DNA from: Pedobacter caeni
Lineage (GTDB): Bacteria; Bacteroidota; Bacteroidia; Sphingobacteriales; Sphingobacteriaceae
DNA: 64,000 nucleotides
NCBI RefSeq assembly: GCF_900129215.1
Contig: NZ_FQUQ01000002.1
Span: 372,001 to 436,000 of the forward strand
Direction of reading: 5' to 3'
Made by a program: the position numbers and the translations under genes. This document shows positions 56,997-64,000 of the stretch, in pieces. The notes below the pieces were generated by a model. That model had not been told where the DNA came from, ran no database searches, and was given only the letters and a program-made list of their open reading frames with translations. Every line of letters begins with the position of its first letter. Position 1 is the first letter of the stretch.

Positions 56997-57041
56997 AACT
57001 TTGTGATCAGGTGCTGTTGCTGCCTGATCACAAAGTTTTTT
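56997..57041. terminator. Long bidirectional terminator between MFS and fucosidase genes
   Basis: AACTTTGTGATCAGG and CCTGATCACAAAGTT form a perfect 15 bp stem around about eleven bases, with T tracts on the + side and A tracts on the other. It can stop both convergent transcripts. Confidence 0.92.
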
Positions 57042-57042
57042 A

Positions 57043-58830
57043 TCACAGAACTGGCTGTAAAATGACAGATTTTAATTTGAACAACTCTTTACCATTCGTT
57101 TCTGGCCTTAACTTTATGGTATAAATTCCTGCTTTGGCTACTGATACTATGGCTACAGGATGTTTAATGAACAACAGAGGTTTCCCGGAGTTGAATTCCG
57201 AAGTTCTCAAAGTCAGGAATTGATATGCTTTGTGGTTGAATTCCATCAGCCCTTCCTGTTTTGAACTTTCCTCCGGACAGGAATATTCTAATGATACTTT
57301 GTAATCCCCGGGTGTTGTAATGTTGAATTTAAATTCAGCCTGGTCATCAGGTCTGGTCATTTTAACAATACAGGGGGTATGTTTCCAATCTCCGAAATAA
57401 TGACTGTAAGTGAGGGTTTCGACCTTTGCGGCACCACTGGTTTTAGCGTTGATTACCTCCAGCGTATTGTTGTCATATTGAGCAGAAACTGTTGGGATAT
57501 TGTTTAAATAACCATCATTCAATGTTCCCTGATACTCCACTGCAATTACCGTATTGTGAGGATCAGCTGAAAGCGGCATATCAATCAGGAGCACCTGGTC
57601 TTTCAATGAATATTTTAAGGGTACTTTATCAGTGAGCCGGTAAACCTTTGTGATCTTGCTGTTTACTCCTGGTACTTCGATTTTGCCGTTTCCTGAAGGC
57701 TGTAACACATGAAGAAATAGTTTTCCGGGTTTGGAGGTACTCACACCCCAGGGTTGTGCGGGGATTAATCCATAAGTGCTTTCATAAATGCTCTCTCCGT
57801 TAGCCTTTAACCATACACCGGTTTCCCTGAGGAATTTCTCCGAATAATAAGGGATTTTTCCTTCTCCATCGGGGCCTACATTGAGCATCAGGTTTCCGCC
57901 CTTTGAAGCTACATTTGCCAATAGATGAATGATCTCCCGCGGAGATTTGAAATTCATATCATGACTGATGTATCCCCAGGAATCATTATGGGTATAGATC
58001 GACTCCCAGGCACCCTTAATCGGAGTTGCAGGGACTTCTGAATCCCCAAAAGTCCGGTAGTCACCCAGCCCTTGTCCGACGCGGCTGCTGAACAAACTTT
58101 TAGGCTGAAGGGCATGCATTTCATCTACGAGTTCCTGTGTTTGTTGTTTATTTAGCCCACCAGGCATATCAAACCAGACAATACCAAGATTGCCGTAATT
58201 GGTTAACAGCTCCTTTAACTGGGGGATCGATTTTTCTTTGTAATATTTTAGATAATCCTTGTCTGCTTCCTTGAAATCCCATTTGTTTCCGCCACCATTG
58301 GGTTCATGCCAGTCTAAAAACTGAGAATAATAAAACCCGAACTGAATGCCATTTTTTCTGGTGGCATTTGCCAGTGCTTTCATCGGATCCTTGCCATAGG
58401 GAGAAGCTTTTACAATATTGAAATCACTTACTTTGGAATCATACATGGCAAACCCTTCATGATGTTTCGCCGTAATGACCATGTAACGGATTCCAGCATC
58501 TTTGGCGAGGTCGGCCCATTCCTGAGCATTGAACTGAACCGGATTAAAGGTGGAGGCAACTTTTGCATATTCTGCTGCGGGGATTTTAGCCTGGTTCATC
58601 AACCATTCCCCACTGCCATAATAATCCTTGTCTTTCCATACCCCTGCCAGTTTTGAGTACAATCCCCAATGAATAAACATCCCAAATTTGGCGTTTTTGA
58701 ACCAGAGTGTATTGGGGTTGTTTTTTTCAGTCGCCTCTTTATCCCATCTGTCGATATCTTGTGCAAATGAAATGTGACCACTGAAAATCCATAAAAAGAA
58801 ACAGATGCTGATTTTTTTGAAGTGTTTCAT
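57043..58830 (-). CDS. Alpha-L-fucosidase, GH29 family
   Basis: A 595-residue exported glycosidase. The signal peptide ends near SFAQ (residue 24). The GH29 barrel has FGMFIHWGLYS, YMVITAKHHEGFAMYDS and the nucleophile Asp221 in GIVWFDMPGG. A C-terminal beta-rich region from about residue 450 resembles a carbohydrate-binding or CBM-like module (PGDYKVSLEYSCPEESS). The enzyme removes alpha-linked L-fucose from glycans in the periplasm or outside. It is convergent with the MFS gene and shares its terminator, so it is not cotranscribed with that cluster. Confidence 0.93.
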   Translation of the reverse strand: MKHFKKISICFFLWIFSGHISFAQDIDRWDKEATEKNNPNTLWFKNAKFGMFIHWGLYSKLAGVWKDKDYYGSGEWLMNQAKIPAAEYAKVASTFNPVQFNAQEWADLAKDAGIRYMVITAKHHEGFAMYDSKVSDFNIVKASPYGKDPMKALANATRKNGIQFGFYYSQFLDWHEPNGGGNKWDFKEADKDYLKYYKEKSIPQLKELLTNYGNLGIVWFDMPGGLNKQQTQELVDEMHALQPKSLFSSRVGQGLGDYRTFGDSEVPATPIKGAWESIYTHNDSWGYISHDMNFKSPREIIHLLANVASKGGNLMLNVGPDGEGKIPYYSEKFLRETGVWLKANGESIYESTYGLIPAQPWGVSTSKPGKLFLHVLQPSGNGKIEVPGVNSKITKVYRLTDKVPLKYSLKDQVLLIDMPLSADPHNTVIAVEYQGTLNDGYLNNIPTVSAQYDNNTLEVINAKTSGAAKVETLTYSHYFGDWKHTPCIVKMTRPDDQAEFKFNITTPGDYKVSLEYSCPEESSKQEGLMEFNHKAYQFLTLRTSEFNSGKPLLFIKHPVAIVSVAKAGIYTIKLRPETNGKELFKLKSVILQPVL

Positions 58831-59010
58831 ATCCTATTAGTGCTTATTGGTTAGCCGGTTACTAAGTTAGGTGGCATGAATTTTTATTGTTCTATCCTTA
58901 TAGCTAATCATTAAGCTTTTTTGGCAAGATATTCACATTTACAGGCAATCCTTGGTAGTTTGCCTTAAATGGTTTAGGTTTATCCTCCCAAAAGTGTTAG
59001 AAGGTATAGA

Positions 59011-60096
59011 ATGGAAGGATTGCTGATAATGGAAATGGATCGTATGAAGAATAAGGTAAAGATTAACTGGCTTGATTTATTAAAGGTGATTGCCGTATTT
59101 ATGGTGATTGTAGCTCATGCCAATGACTGTATTATTCTTAATCAGGATGGGAATTTCAATTTTGAATGGGGAACTTATATTGGTTCTCTATACCGTTTTG
59201 CCGTTCCTTTGTTTGTACTGATCTCGGGAGTGTTGTTATTGCCTTCTAAGTTGGGCACTTTGGAGTTTTACAGGAAACGTTTATGGCGAATTATCCCTGC
59301 TTTGCTTTTTTGGGGGGTAGCGTATGTTCTTTTTGATGGATTGGTACTGAATCATAAAGCCCTGGATAAGCTATTGATGGATGTCCTGAAGCTTCCATTG
59401 AGTTTTGGAGATGCTTCTCCACACCTTTGGTATCTGTACATGCTGGTCGGATTGTACCTGATCATTCCCATCATATCCCCATGGGTGGTTAAAGCGACAA
59501 AAAGAGAACTGGAAATGGTACTGGCAATTTTTATTTTTTCCACTTTTATTCCTTACCTGAAATTCCTGACAGGTCTGGCTTTCGGGGTTTGTGACTGGAA
59601 TGAGTTTCATTCTTTTTATTACTTGTCTGGTTTTATAGGATATCTGTTAATGGGCCATTACCTGTATACCTATCTGCCGGGATGGAGCAATAAAGCTAAA
59701 CGTTGGACAGGTGCTCTGCTGTTTTTAGCCGGATATGGCATTACTTATTACCTGACCATCAGTGTTCCCTTTTCGATTCCTAATATTGAAATGGTATGGT
59801 ACTATTGTTCACCAAATGTTCTTTTGGAGGCCGTAGGGGTGTTCTTACTGGTGGAAGGTCTGGAGTTTAAAGAAGGGACATTCCTAAAGATCATCAATAC
59901 CATTGCTCATTATTCTTTTGGAATCTTCCTGATTCATTATTTCTTTATAGGGGTTATTTTCAGATATATAGCTGTTCATTTTGAGCTGCATCCAGGTTTA
60001 AATGTGCTGGTATCCTGTGTACTTACGCTGATCATCGCTTTCGGAGTCGTATGGTGCCTCGCTAAGTTCAGGCTGACGCGAAAATTAGTAATGTAA
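59011..60096 (+). CDS. Acyltransferase family 3 (OafA/WecH-like) membrane protein
   Basis: A 361-residue integral membrane protein with about ten helices. INWLDLLKVIAVFMVIVAHAND near the N-terminus has the conserved His of the family, and YRFAVPLFVLISGVLL is also typical. LWYLYMLVGLYLIIPI and FGIFLIHYF complete the signature. Members transfer acetyl or other acyl groups to sugars of surface glycans; WecH O-acetylates enterobacterial common antigen. It starts at ATG 59011, with alternatives at 59029 and 59044. No glycan genes are adjacent, so the acceptor is unknown. Confidence 0.88.
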   Translation: MEGLLIMEMDRMKNKVKINWLDLLKVIAVFMVIVAHANDCIILNQDGNFNFEWGTYIGSLYRFAVPLFVLISGVLLLPSKLGTLEFYRKRLWRIIPALLFWGVAYVLFDGLVLNHKALDKLLMDVLKLPLSFGDASPHLWYLYMLVGLYLIIPIISPWVVKATKRELEMVLAIFIFSTFIPYLKFLTGLAFGVCDWNEFHSFYYLSGFIGYLLMGHYLYTYLPGWSNKAKRWTGALLFLAGYGITYYLTISVPFSIPNIEMVWYYCSPNVLLEAVGVFLLVEGLEFKEGTFLKIINTIAHYSFGIFLIHYFFIGVIFRYIAVHFELHPGLNVLVSCVLTLIIAFGVVWCLAKFRLTRKLVM

Positions 60097-60200
60097 CTCC
60101 TTTTTCCGGGTGTTTTTTATGGGCTCCTTCAGCGGTGAGCTCCTTCGACCGGTAAAACTTTTTGCTACAGTTTATATTCTGATCGAAGGAACTTCCTTAA

Positions 60201-60530
60201 TTATTGATTTCCTTTGAAGAGCTTTTTAATTATTCTGATGATGAGTCTGATCGTCAAACCAATCAACTTTTTGAAACTGTAATTCTGTTTGTTGCGCTTG
60301 GTGATCTTGTCGATGATAAATTCCTGATTATGGATTTTTAGAACATTGGGTGACACCATTAGAATCTTGGCGATTTTATTTAACAAATCATCTCCGATAA
60401 CAGGCCTCTGTTCCATTTTAGATACGGCTTGCTGACTTATTCCCAGCGCTCTCGCTAATGTTTCTTGCTTCATGTTATTTGCTCTACGGATGCGGCTTAC
60501 ATTCTTTCCCAAATGAGGTTTCTTAGTCAT
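60201..60530 (-). CDS. XRE-family helix-turn-helix regulator
   Basis: A 109-residue protein with a Cro/CI-type HTH at about residues 9-65 (RIRRANNMKQETLARALGISQQAVSKMEQR). The rest is very basic and ends in hydrophobic-basic stretches (LIGLTIRLIIRIIKKLFKG) that could form an amphipathic or membrane-associated helix. It is divergent from another HTH protein gene across 143 bases containing palindromes. It may be a repressor of one or both genes; an antitoxin role is possible but no toxin is seen. Confidence 0.82.
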   Translation of the reverse strand: MTKKPHLGKNVSRIRRANNMKQETLARALGISQQAVSKMEQRPVIGDDLLNKIAKILMVSPNVLKIHNQEFIIDKITKRNKQNYSFKKLIGLTIRLIIRIIKKLFKGNQ

Positions 60531-60576
60531 GATGTTTACTTGTTTTTTAAATTATTTTATTGCTTGAATAAACTAA

Positions 60577-60611
60577 TTGTATAATACAACCCCTATAATT
60601 GTTAATTACAA
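60577..60611. promoter_or_regulatory. Palindromic operator pair between divergent HTH genes
   Basis: TTGTATAATACAA (60577-60589) is a perfect palindrome around a central base. TTGTTAATTACAA (60599-60611) is a near-palindrome of the same form. Their centres are 22 bp apart, about two helical turns. A third half-site ATACAA ends at 60621. A TAnnTTTG box for the + gene (TACTTTTG, 60646-60653) lies just downstream. Confidence 0.5.
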
Positions 60612-60645
60612 CATTATACAACCGAAATAATAAAGCCATTATTTC

Positions 60646-60653
60646 TACTTTTG
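60646..60653 (+). promoter_or_regulatory. Candidate -7 box for the 216-residue HTH gene
   Basis: TACTTTTG matches TAnnTTTG exactly, 20 bases before the ATG at 60674. The palindromes at 60577-60611 lie upstream, overlapping where a -33 element or activator would bind. Confidence 0.45.
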
Positions 60654-60673
60654 GTTAATTAAAACGAGAAATT

Positions 60674-61324
60674 ATGATAATTAGTGTTAAAACAAAAGAA
60701 AAAGGGCTAAAACTTAGCTTTATGACATTTGACCTGATCTATTTCATTCAGATCAAAAGGATTGCTGCGGGTTTATCTCAGGAAGAGCTTTCCTTTTTAA
60801 TCGGTAGGGGCAATAGCTTTATCGGGGAACGTGAAGCTTTTAAAACCAATAAGGAGTTGTGGTTGGGTGATGTGTCTGTAATGGCTAAAATATTTGATTG
60901 CAGACCTGCCGAATTTTTTAGAAGTGTGAAAGGAAATGGTAATGAAGTGAGGTTGTTGTCCCGGCAAAGCTTAAAGGGGGACTATATTCAATATGAAGTG
61001 TTTCAGCTTAGGGAAGATGATGCTGTTGAATTATTATATATGATCAATGAAGAAGATCCCTTAAAGAAATATACGGAGCGGGAGAAGTTATACCTTTTGA
61101 AGCTTTGTCAAACGGAAATGGAAGGCTTGCGCTCTGAGGGATTTTTCACAAATGTAGAACGGGGGCCATTTGATATTTTCAGGGAATGTCGCAAACGGGG
61201 AGGACATTTAATCAAAGCTGAATTTGTAGCCCAGGTGTTGAATGAATATGTGTTGGTGTCCGGACCTGCTGTACTGAAAAAATATAAGCACAAGGATAAA
61301 GGATTTGTTTATCTGGCAATATAA
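60674..61324 (+). CDS. HTH-domain protein (XRE-like) with unrecognised C-terminal domain
   Basis: A 216-residue protein. Residues 17-80 form an XRE-like HTH (DLIYFIQIKRIAAGLSQEEL, then LIGRGNSFIGERE, and MAKIFDCRPAEFF). The C-terminal 130 residues are unrecognised and contain YTEREKLYLLKLCQTEMEGL and GGHLIKAEFVAQVLNEYVLV. It has no DNA-modifying or toxin signature. The gene is divergent from another XRE gene, and palindromes lie between them. The pair looks like a small regulatory module. Confidence 0.7.
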   Translation: MIISVKTKEKGLKLSFMTFDLIYFIQIKRIAAGLSQEELSFLIGRGNSFIGEREAFKTNKELWLGDVSVMAKIFDCRPAEFFRSVKGNGNEVRLLSRQSLKGDYIQYEVFQLREDDAVELLYMINEEDPLKKYTEREKLYLLKLCQTEMEGLRSEGFFTNVERGPFDIFRECRKRGGHLIKAEFVAQVLNEYVLVSGPAVLKKYKHKDKGFVYLAI

Positions 61325-61504
61325 CACTTCATAGCCCATTAACACGGGAAGCAAGAGCGTTCCAAATGAAACCGTCATAGGCATACCTTTTAAAAACAGC
61401 AATGGATATGCTTATGATAGCTTCATAGCCGCTAAACCGGGTTTACCCGCTTTTGAGAACATTTCAAAATCAATAAATAACCCCAAAAAAACAAATATAT
61501 TCTG
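61325..61504 (+). other. Possible decayed reading frame upstream of the first direct repeat
   Basis: After a stop at 61332 one frame stays open to 61503 with protein-like composition (SKSVPNETVIGIPFKNSNG, then KPGLPAFENISKS) but has no ATG, GTG or TTG start of its own that I can accept. It ends inside the direct repeat copy at 61464. It may be a gene remnant or chance; I could not recognise it. Confidence 0.2.
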
Positions 61505-61510
61505 ATGAAA
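61464..61510 (+). repeat. Direct repeat, copy 1 (47 bp)
   Basis: Begins TCAAAATCAATAAATAACCC and ends in ATATTC-TG-ATGAAA. It matches the copy at 63573-63620 over its whole length except for one C/G change, one extra A in the A run and a TG/CA change just before the ATG. Each copy ends with ATGAAA, the start of a short ORF. Confidence 0.85.
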
Positions 61511-61567
61511 ATAATAGCACATCTGAAAAGTATTTTTGATATTTTAGGGAATAGTTTAAAACCCTAA
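61505..61567 (+). CDS. Very short ORF (20 residues) behind repeat copy 1
   Basis: The ATG is the last part of repeat copy 1. The predicted peptide starts MKIIAHLKSIF and ends GNSLKP, and would be cationic and amphipathic. It ends 11 bases before the lipocalin-like gene. Nothing but the conserved preceding sequence supports translation. Confidence 0.2.
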   Translation: MKIIAHLKSIFDILGNSLKP

Positions 61568-61578
61568 AATCAACCCAA

Positions 61579-62040
61579 ATGAATTTGAAAATTAGTATGC
61601 TGCTGTTAACTACGGCTTTGATTCCGGCGTTAAAATCCCTTAATGAAAGTCAGGCTAAAGATGTTCCGATTAAAGGAACATGGCACCTGGTATCAGGAAT
61701 TACCATCCAGAAAGGCGACACTACTTTTACAGATTACCGTAAGGGCCAGAAACAAATCAAAATCATTAATGACACCCACTTTGCTTTCCTTAATCATGAC
61801 CTGAAGATGGGAAAAGATACAACTCCCATATTTGTTGCGGGAGGAGGGAAATATACCTTAAAAGGCAATGTATATACAGAATACCTGGAGTATTGCAATT
61901 ACAGAGAATGGGAAAATAAGACTTTCACATTTACGGTAACCCTGAAGCAGGATACGTTGATTCAGCGTGGAATGGAAAAGGACGAAAAGATCGGAGTGGA
62001 TAGAGAGATCATTGAAAAATATATAAAATTGAAAGATTAG
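61579..62040 (+). CDS. Lipocalin-like exported protein
   Basis: A 153-residue protein with a hydrophobic N-terminus (MNLKISMLLLTTALIPAL) that could be a signal peptide. GTWHLVSG (near residues 33-40) is the typical start of lipocalin-like DUF4488-type domains of Bacteroidota, followed by predicted strands (KQIKIINDTHFAFLN; GGKYTLKGNVYTEYLEY; TFTFTVTLKQDTLIQRG). Such proteins may bind small hydrophobic ligands; the ligand is not known. It is three bases from the AlkZ-like gene, so they are probably cotranscribed. Confidence 0.72.
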   Translation: MNLKISMLLLTTALIPALKSLNESQAKDVPIKGTWHLVSGITIQKGDTTFTDYRKGQKQIKIINDTHFAFLNHDLKMGKDTTPIFVAGGGKYTLKGNVYTEYLEYCNYREWENKTFTFTVTLKQDTLIQRGMEKDEKIGVDREIIEKYIKLKD

Positions 62041-62043
62041 AGG

Positions 62044-63126
62044 ATGAATCCGGCAGATATTTCCAATATCAGGTTAATTAATCAGCAGATCGAGTCAGGG
62101 AGCTTTAATCAGGCTAAGGATCTGGTGTCCTGGATGGGTGCTGTACAAGCCCAGGATTATGCAATGGCTACCTGGGGAATTGGTTTAAGAACGCCTGGTC
62201 TGACAGAGAAAATGGTTCAGGAGGGAATTGATCATGGCACAATTCTGAGAACGCATTTGCTCCGGCCAACATGGCATTTTGTGGCCGCAGAAGACATCTG
62301 GTGGATGCTGGACCTCACTGCCGCCCATGTGATGGTGAAATCTAAATCCAGATTTAAAGAACTGGGCCTAAGTCCGGAGGTTTGTCTGAAAAGCAATCAG
62401 GTCATAGAAGCTGCTTTTGCCAATAATAAGTACCTCAGCCGGGAAGAGTTGTATCTCGAGATGGAGAAAAATAACGTGAGCACTGGTAAAGACCGTTTGT
62501 CTCACCTTATTTTTTTTGCGGAGCTGGAAGGTATTTTGTGTAGTGGAATAAAAAGAGATAAGAACCAGACTTATGCGATCCTGGGAGACCGTGTTCCCAG
62601 ACCTGCAGCACTCAGCAGGGATGAAGCACTGGCTAAATTGGCTTTTAAGTATTTTTCGAGCCATTGCCCGGCAACGCTGAATGATTTTATCTGGTGGTCC
62701 GGCCTTTCTGTAACAGCAGCAAAACGGGCATTGGAGATGATTCAACCTGATTTCATCGCAGAAACCATTGCCAGCCAGCAATACTGGTTTCCAATACATT
62801 TTTCAGGTATCGTTCCACAGAGCTCTTCGGTGCATTTATTGCCGGCTTTTGATGAATTTCTGATCAGTTATAAAGACAGAACGGCTGGCTTTCCTCTGGA
62901 ACACCATCCGAAAGCTTTTACCATTAATGGAATTTTTCATCCGGTTATCGTAGTAAATGGACAGGTAAAAGGCTTATGGAAGCGCACCATCAAAAAGGAT
63001 AAAGTGCGCTTTGAGTACCAGTTCTTTAACCCTGTCACCAATAAGATTTTAGACCTGACCAGGAAAGCTGCGGTACAGTTTGCTGCATTTCTCGATAAAA
63101 AGCCGGATATCATTAATCCGGGTTGA
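62044..63126 (+). CDS. Winged-helix DNA glycosylase-like protein (AlkZ/HTH_42 family)
   Basis: A 360-residue protein of the HTH_42 family that includes AlkZ and YcaQ (AlkX) DNA glycosylases. Gln35-Ala36-Gln37 in GAVQAQDYAMA corresponds to the QxQ catalytic motif of AlkZ-type members, while AlkX types have QxD. RTHLLRPTWHFV contains the conserved TWHFV segment. AlkZ protects Streptomyces from the crosslinker azinomycin B; related proteins remove bulky alkylated bases. Substrate here is inferred. It lies three bases after the lipocalin-like gene. Confidence 0.85.
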   Translation: MNPADISNIRLINQQIESGSFNQAKDLVSWMGAVQAQDYAMATWGIGLRTPGLTEKMVQEGIDHGTILRTHLLRPTWHFVAAEDIWWMLDLTAAHVMVKSKSRFKELGLSPEVCLKSNQVIEAAFANNKYLSREELYLEMEKNNVSTGKDRLSHLIFFAELEGILCSGIKRDKNQTYAILGDRVPRPAALSRDEALAKLAFKYFSSHCPATLNDFIWWSGLSVTAAKRALEMIQPDFIAETIASQQYWFPIHFSGIVPQSSSVHLLPAFDEFLISYKDRTAGFPLEHHPKAFTINGIFHPVIVVNGQVKGLWKRTIKKDKVRFEYQFFNPVTNKILDLTRKAAVQFAAFLDKKPDIINPG

Positions 63127-63158
63127 GCCCTGTATTTTTTATATCCGGGCATTTGGGC

Positions 63159-63166
63159 TATCTTTG
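63159..63166 (+). promoter_or_regulatory. Candidate -7 box upstream of a small ORF
   Basis: TATCTTTG matches TAnnTTTG exactly, only six bases before the ATG of the 48-residue ORF at 63172. No matching -33 element is seen. Confidence 0.3.
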
Positions 63167-63171
63167 CCTTA

Positions 63172-63318
63172 ATGAATTCTATCAGGCAGCTAAATATAGG
63201 TAACAATCAGTTCGCAACACAATTGCGGATTGCTATCGCTATGTTCTGCCGTTTCCTCTCCCTGCAATACCGCCTGGGAGATTCTTTTCTCAAAAGTAGT
63301 AAGGACTTTATTAATTAA
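63172..63318 (+). CDS. Small ORF, 48 residues, uncertain
   Basis: Open from ATG 63172 to TAA 63318, encoding a mildly basic, partly hydrophobic peptide (FATQLRIAIAMFCRFLSLQY). It is followed by a hairpin (CCCCAG with CTGGGG, 63320-63345) and T-rich DNA. There is no recognisable domain and no ribosome-binding site. It may also be an untranslated RNA or chance. Confidence 0.25.
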   Translation: MNSIRQLNIGNNQFATQLRIAIAMFCRFLSLQYRLGDSFLKSSKDFIN

Positions 63319-63388
63319 GCCCCAGCCTCTCTGAAGGCCTGGGGATGATTACCTTAATTTCTTTTCCTTTTTATCTTTTTGCTTTTTT

Positions 63389-63589
63389 ATGATGAAAAAA
63401 CCGGGCATGACATCCCTTTTTGGGGCTGTTCTGGTGTTTCTTTCGTTGCTAAACATTTGTGTTTTAATGCTCACTGTCTTAATGTTGAAACCAATATGGA
63501 TTGGCCTTTCTGCAGCCCTTTTTATCGTGTTAATGGAAGCTCAATCGCTATTGATGAAATGGAAGAGGAATATCAAAATCAATAAATAA
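63389..63589 (+). CDS. Small hypothetical membrane protein, 66 residues
   Basis: Two hydrophobic helices (about residues 9-31 and 35-52) and a basic C-terminus (KWKRNIKINK) give a typical small inner-membrane protein. The overlapping frame from 63379 encodes no membrane pattern and is judged a shadow. The gene's end lies inside direct repeat copy 2. No homologue is recognised. Confidence 0.4.
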   Translation: MMKKPGMTSLFGAVLVFLSLLNICVLMLTVLMLKPIWIGLSAALFIVLMEAQSLLMKWKRNIKINK

Positions 63590-63620
63590 CCCGAAAAAAA
63601 ACAAATATATTCCAATGAAA
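63573..63620 (+). repeat. Direct repeat, copy 2 (48 bp)
   Basis: Near-identical to copy 1 at 61464-61510. It covers the last codons of the 66-residue membrane protein ORF and ends in ATGAAA, the start of a 25-residue ORF. The distance between the copies is 2.1 kb. Confidence 0.85.
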
Positions 63621-63692
63621 AAACTGATCAGGAGGAGCCGGGATTTTGATGATTTGGCCCCAGTTGAGTTTCAGACTGGGGCTGCAGATTAA
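63615..63692 (+). CDS. Very short ORF (25 residues) behind repeat copy 2
   Basis: Starts at the ATG that closes repeat copy 2. The peptide begins MKKLIRRSRDF and ends EFQTGAAD. Its DNA contains a perfect 8 bp inverted repeat (GCCCCAGT at 63657-63664 with ACTGGGGC at 63675-63682). Coding status is unproven. Confidence 0.25.
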   Translation: MKKLIRRSRDFDDLAPVEFQTGAAD

Positions 63693-63725
63693 TCAAATTA
63701 TTTGACTCATTTAATCCATACATAC

Positions 63726-64000
63726 ATGAATACGACCTCATTAAAAATAGACAATACCCCGATTATTTTATCAACAGGAATTTTTGATTTATTAAAAGAC
63801 CATATCCGAAGAAGGAAACTAAGCAAATTCAATGAAGAAAAGTTGAAGCTGGAACTTCGCTATGCAAGACAGGTATTAAGAAAAGAATTGCCGGAAGATG
63901 TCGTTACGGTTGACAGATGTGTCCGCGTAAAAGAATTGGAATCAGGTAATGAATTCACCTATAAGCTTGTTGCTCCGGGAAAGGCAAGAGATAAACACAA
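63726..64000 (+). CDS. GreA/GreB-family elongation factor (Rnk-like), 3' truncated by window edge
   Basis: Open from ATG 63726 to the window end (91 codons seen). The predicted sequence has a short helical head (KIDNTPIILSTGIFDLLKDH) and ELRYARQVLRKELPEDVVT followed by VRVKELESGNEFTYKLVAP. That is the pattern of the C-terminal FKBP-like domain of GreA/GreB and Rnk proteins in Bacteroidota. Members act on stalled RNA polymerase. The remaining C-terminal part lies outside the window. Confidence 0.75.
   Translation, partial: MNTTSLKIDNTPIILSTGIFDLLKDHIRRRKLSKFNEEKLKLELRYARQVLRKELPEDVVTVDRCVRVKELESGNEFTYKLVAPGKARDKH

Noticed and set aside
60121..60192. Imperfect repeats of GCTCCTTC with an inverted copy after the acyltransferase gene
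   Set aside because: The copies are short and degenerate; a weak terminator or chance are equally good explanations.
63379..63585. A 68-residue ORF overlapping the small membrane protein frame
   Set aside because: It has no membrane pattern or known motif, while the overlapping frame from 63389 encodes two clear hydrophobic helices.

Overview
The window reads as a chromosomal segment of a Bacteroidota bacterium, most likely Sphingobacteriaceae (Pedobacter-like). The signs are TAnnTTTG-type promoter boxes, few Shine-Dalgarno sequences, a DAP-type MurE, an FtsZ with a long C-terminal linker, a Hc1-type histone H1, a TonB-dependent receptor with a carboxypeptidase-like N-terminal domain, GH29 and GH31 enzymes, and ECF sigma/anti-sigma pairs. 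No rRNA, tRNA, CRISPR array, transposase or phage gene was seen.

Layout. 1-1475: end of a glycine betaine/proline ABC importer (permease and binding lipoprotein). 1679-3521: a family 2 glycosyltransferase and a WecA-type sugar-1-phosphate transferase. 3653-5931: gap and pgk. 6064-22052: an almost uninterrupted dcw cluster on the + strand (mraZ, rsmH, ftsL-like, ftsI, murE, mraY, murD, ftsW, murG, murC, ftsQ, ftsA, ftsZ) that starts at a three-repeat MraZ operator. 22212-28893: an alpha-oxoamine synthase, a histone H1-like protein, a minus-strand unit (ACP-phosphodiesterase-like, ligA, dapA) and tyrS. 28966-32772: a minus-strand unit of an S45 acylase, a small membrane protein and a LuxE-like acyl-protein synthetase. 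32967-40516: a TonB-dependent receptor, then a GH31 and glgB pair.

40517-48337 is the most system-like accessory region. An ECF sigma factor and a TPR-bearing membrane anti-sigma-like protein (+) are divergent from a lipoprotein, a PKD/DUF11-like exported protein and a TPR-CHAT (caspase-like) protein that is exported and C-terminally anchored (-). A separate TPR protein lies convergent to the regulators. 48881-56982 is a second accessory block of the planctomycete type: a cytochrome c/DUF1549/DUF1553 protein, a Tat-exported DUF1501 lipoprotein, a Tat-exported TIM-barrel isomerase-like protein, a DUF2231-cytochrome-LRR membrane protein and an MFS transporter preceded by two palindromic operators. 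A GH29 alpha-L-fucosidase faces it across a shared terminator.

59011-64000 holds an acyltransferase, two divergent HTH regulators with palindromes between them, a lipocalin-like protein, an AlkZ-like winged-helix DNA glycosylase candidate, several very small ORFs, and the start of a GreA/GreB-family gene. A near-identical 47-48 bp direct repeat occurs twice here (61464 and 63573), and each copy ends in the start codon of a short ORF.

All calls come from reading the sequence and from knowledge of protein families. No database search was run.
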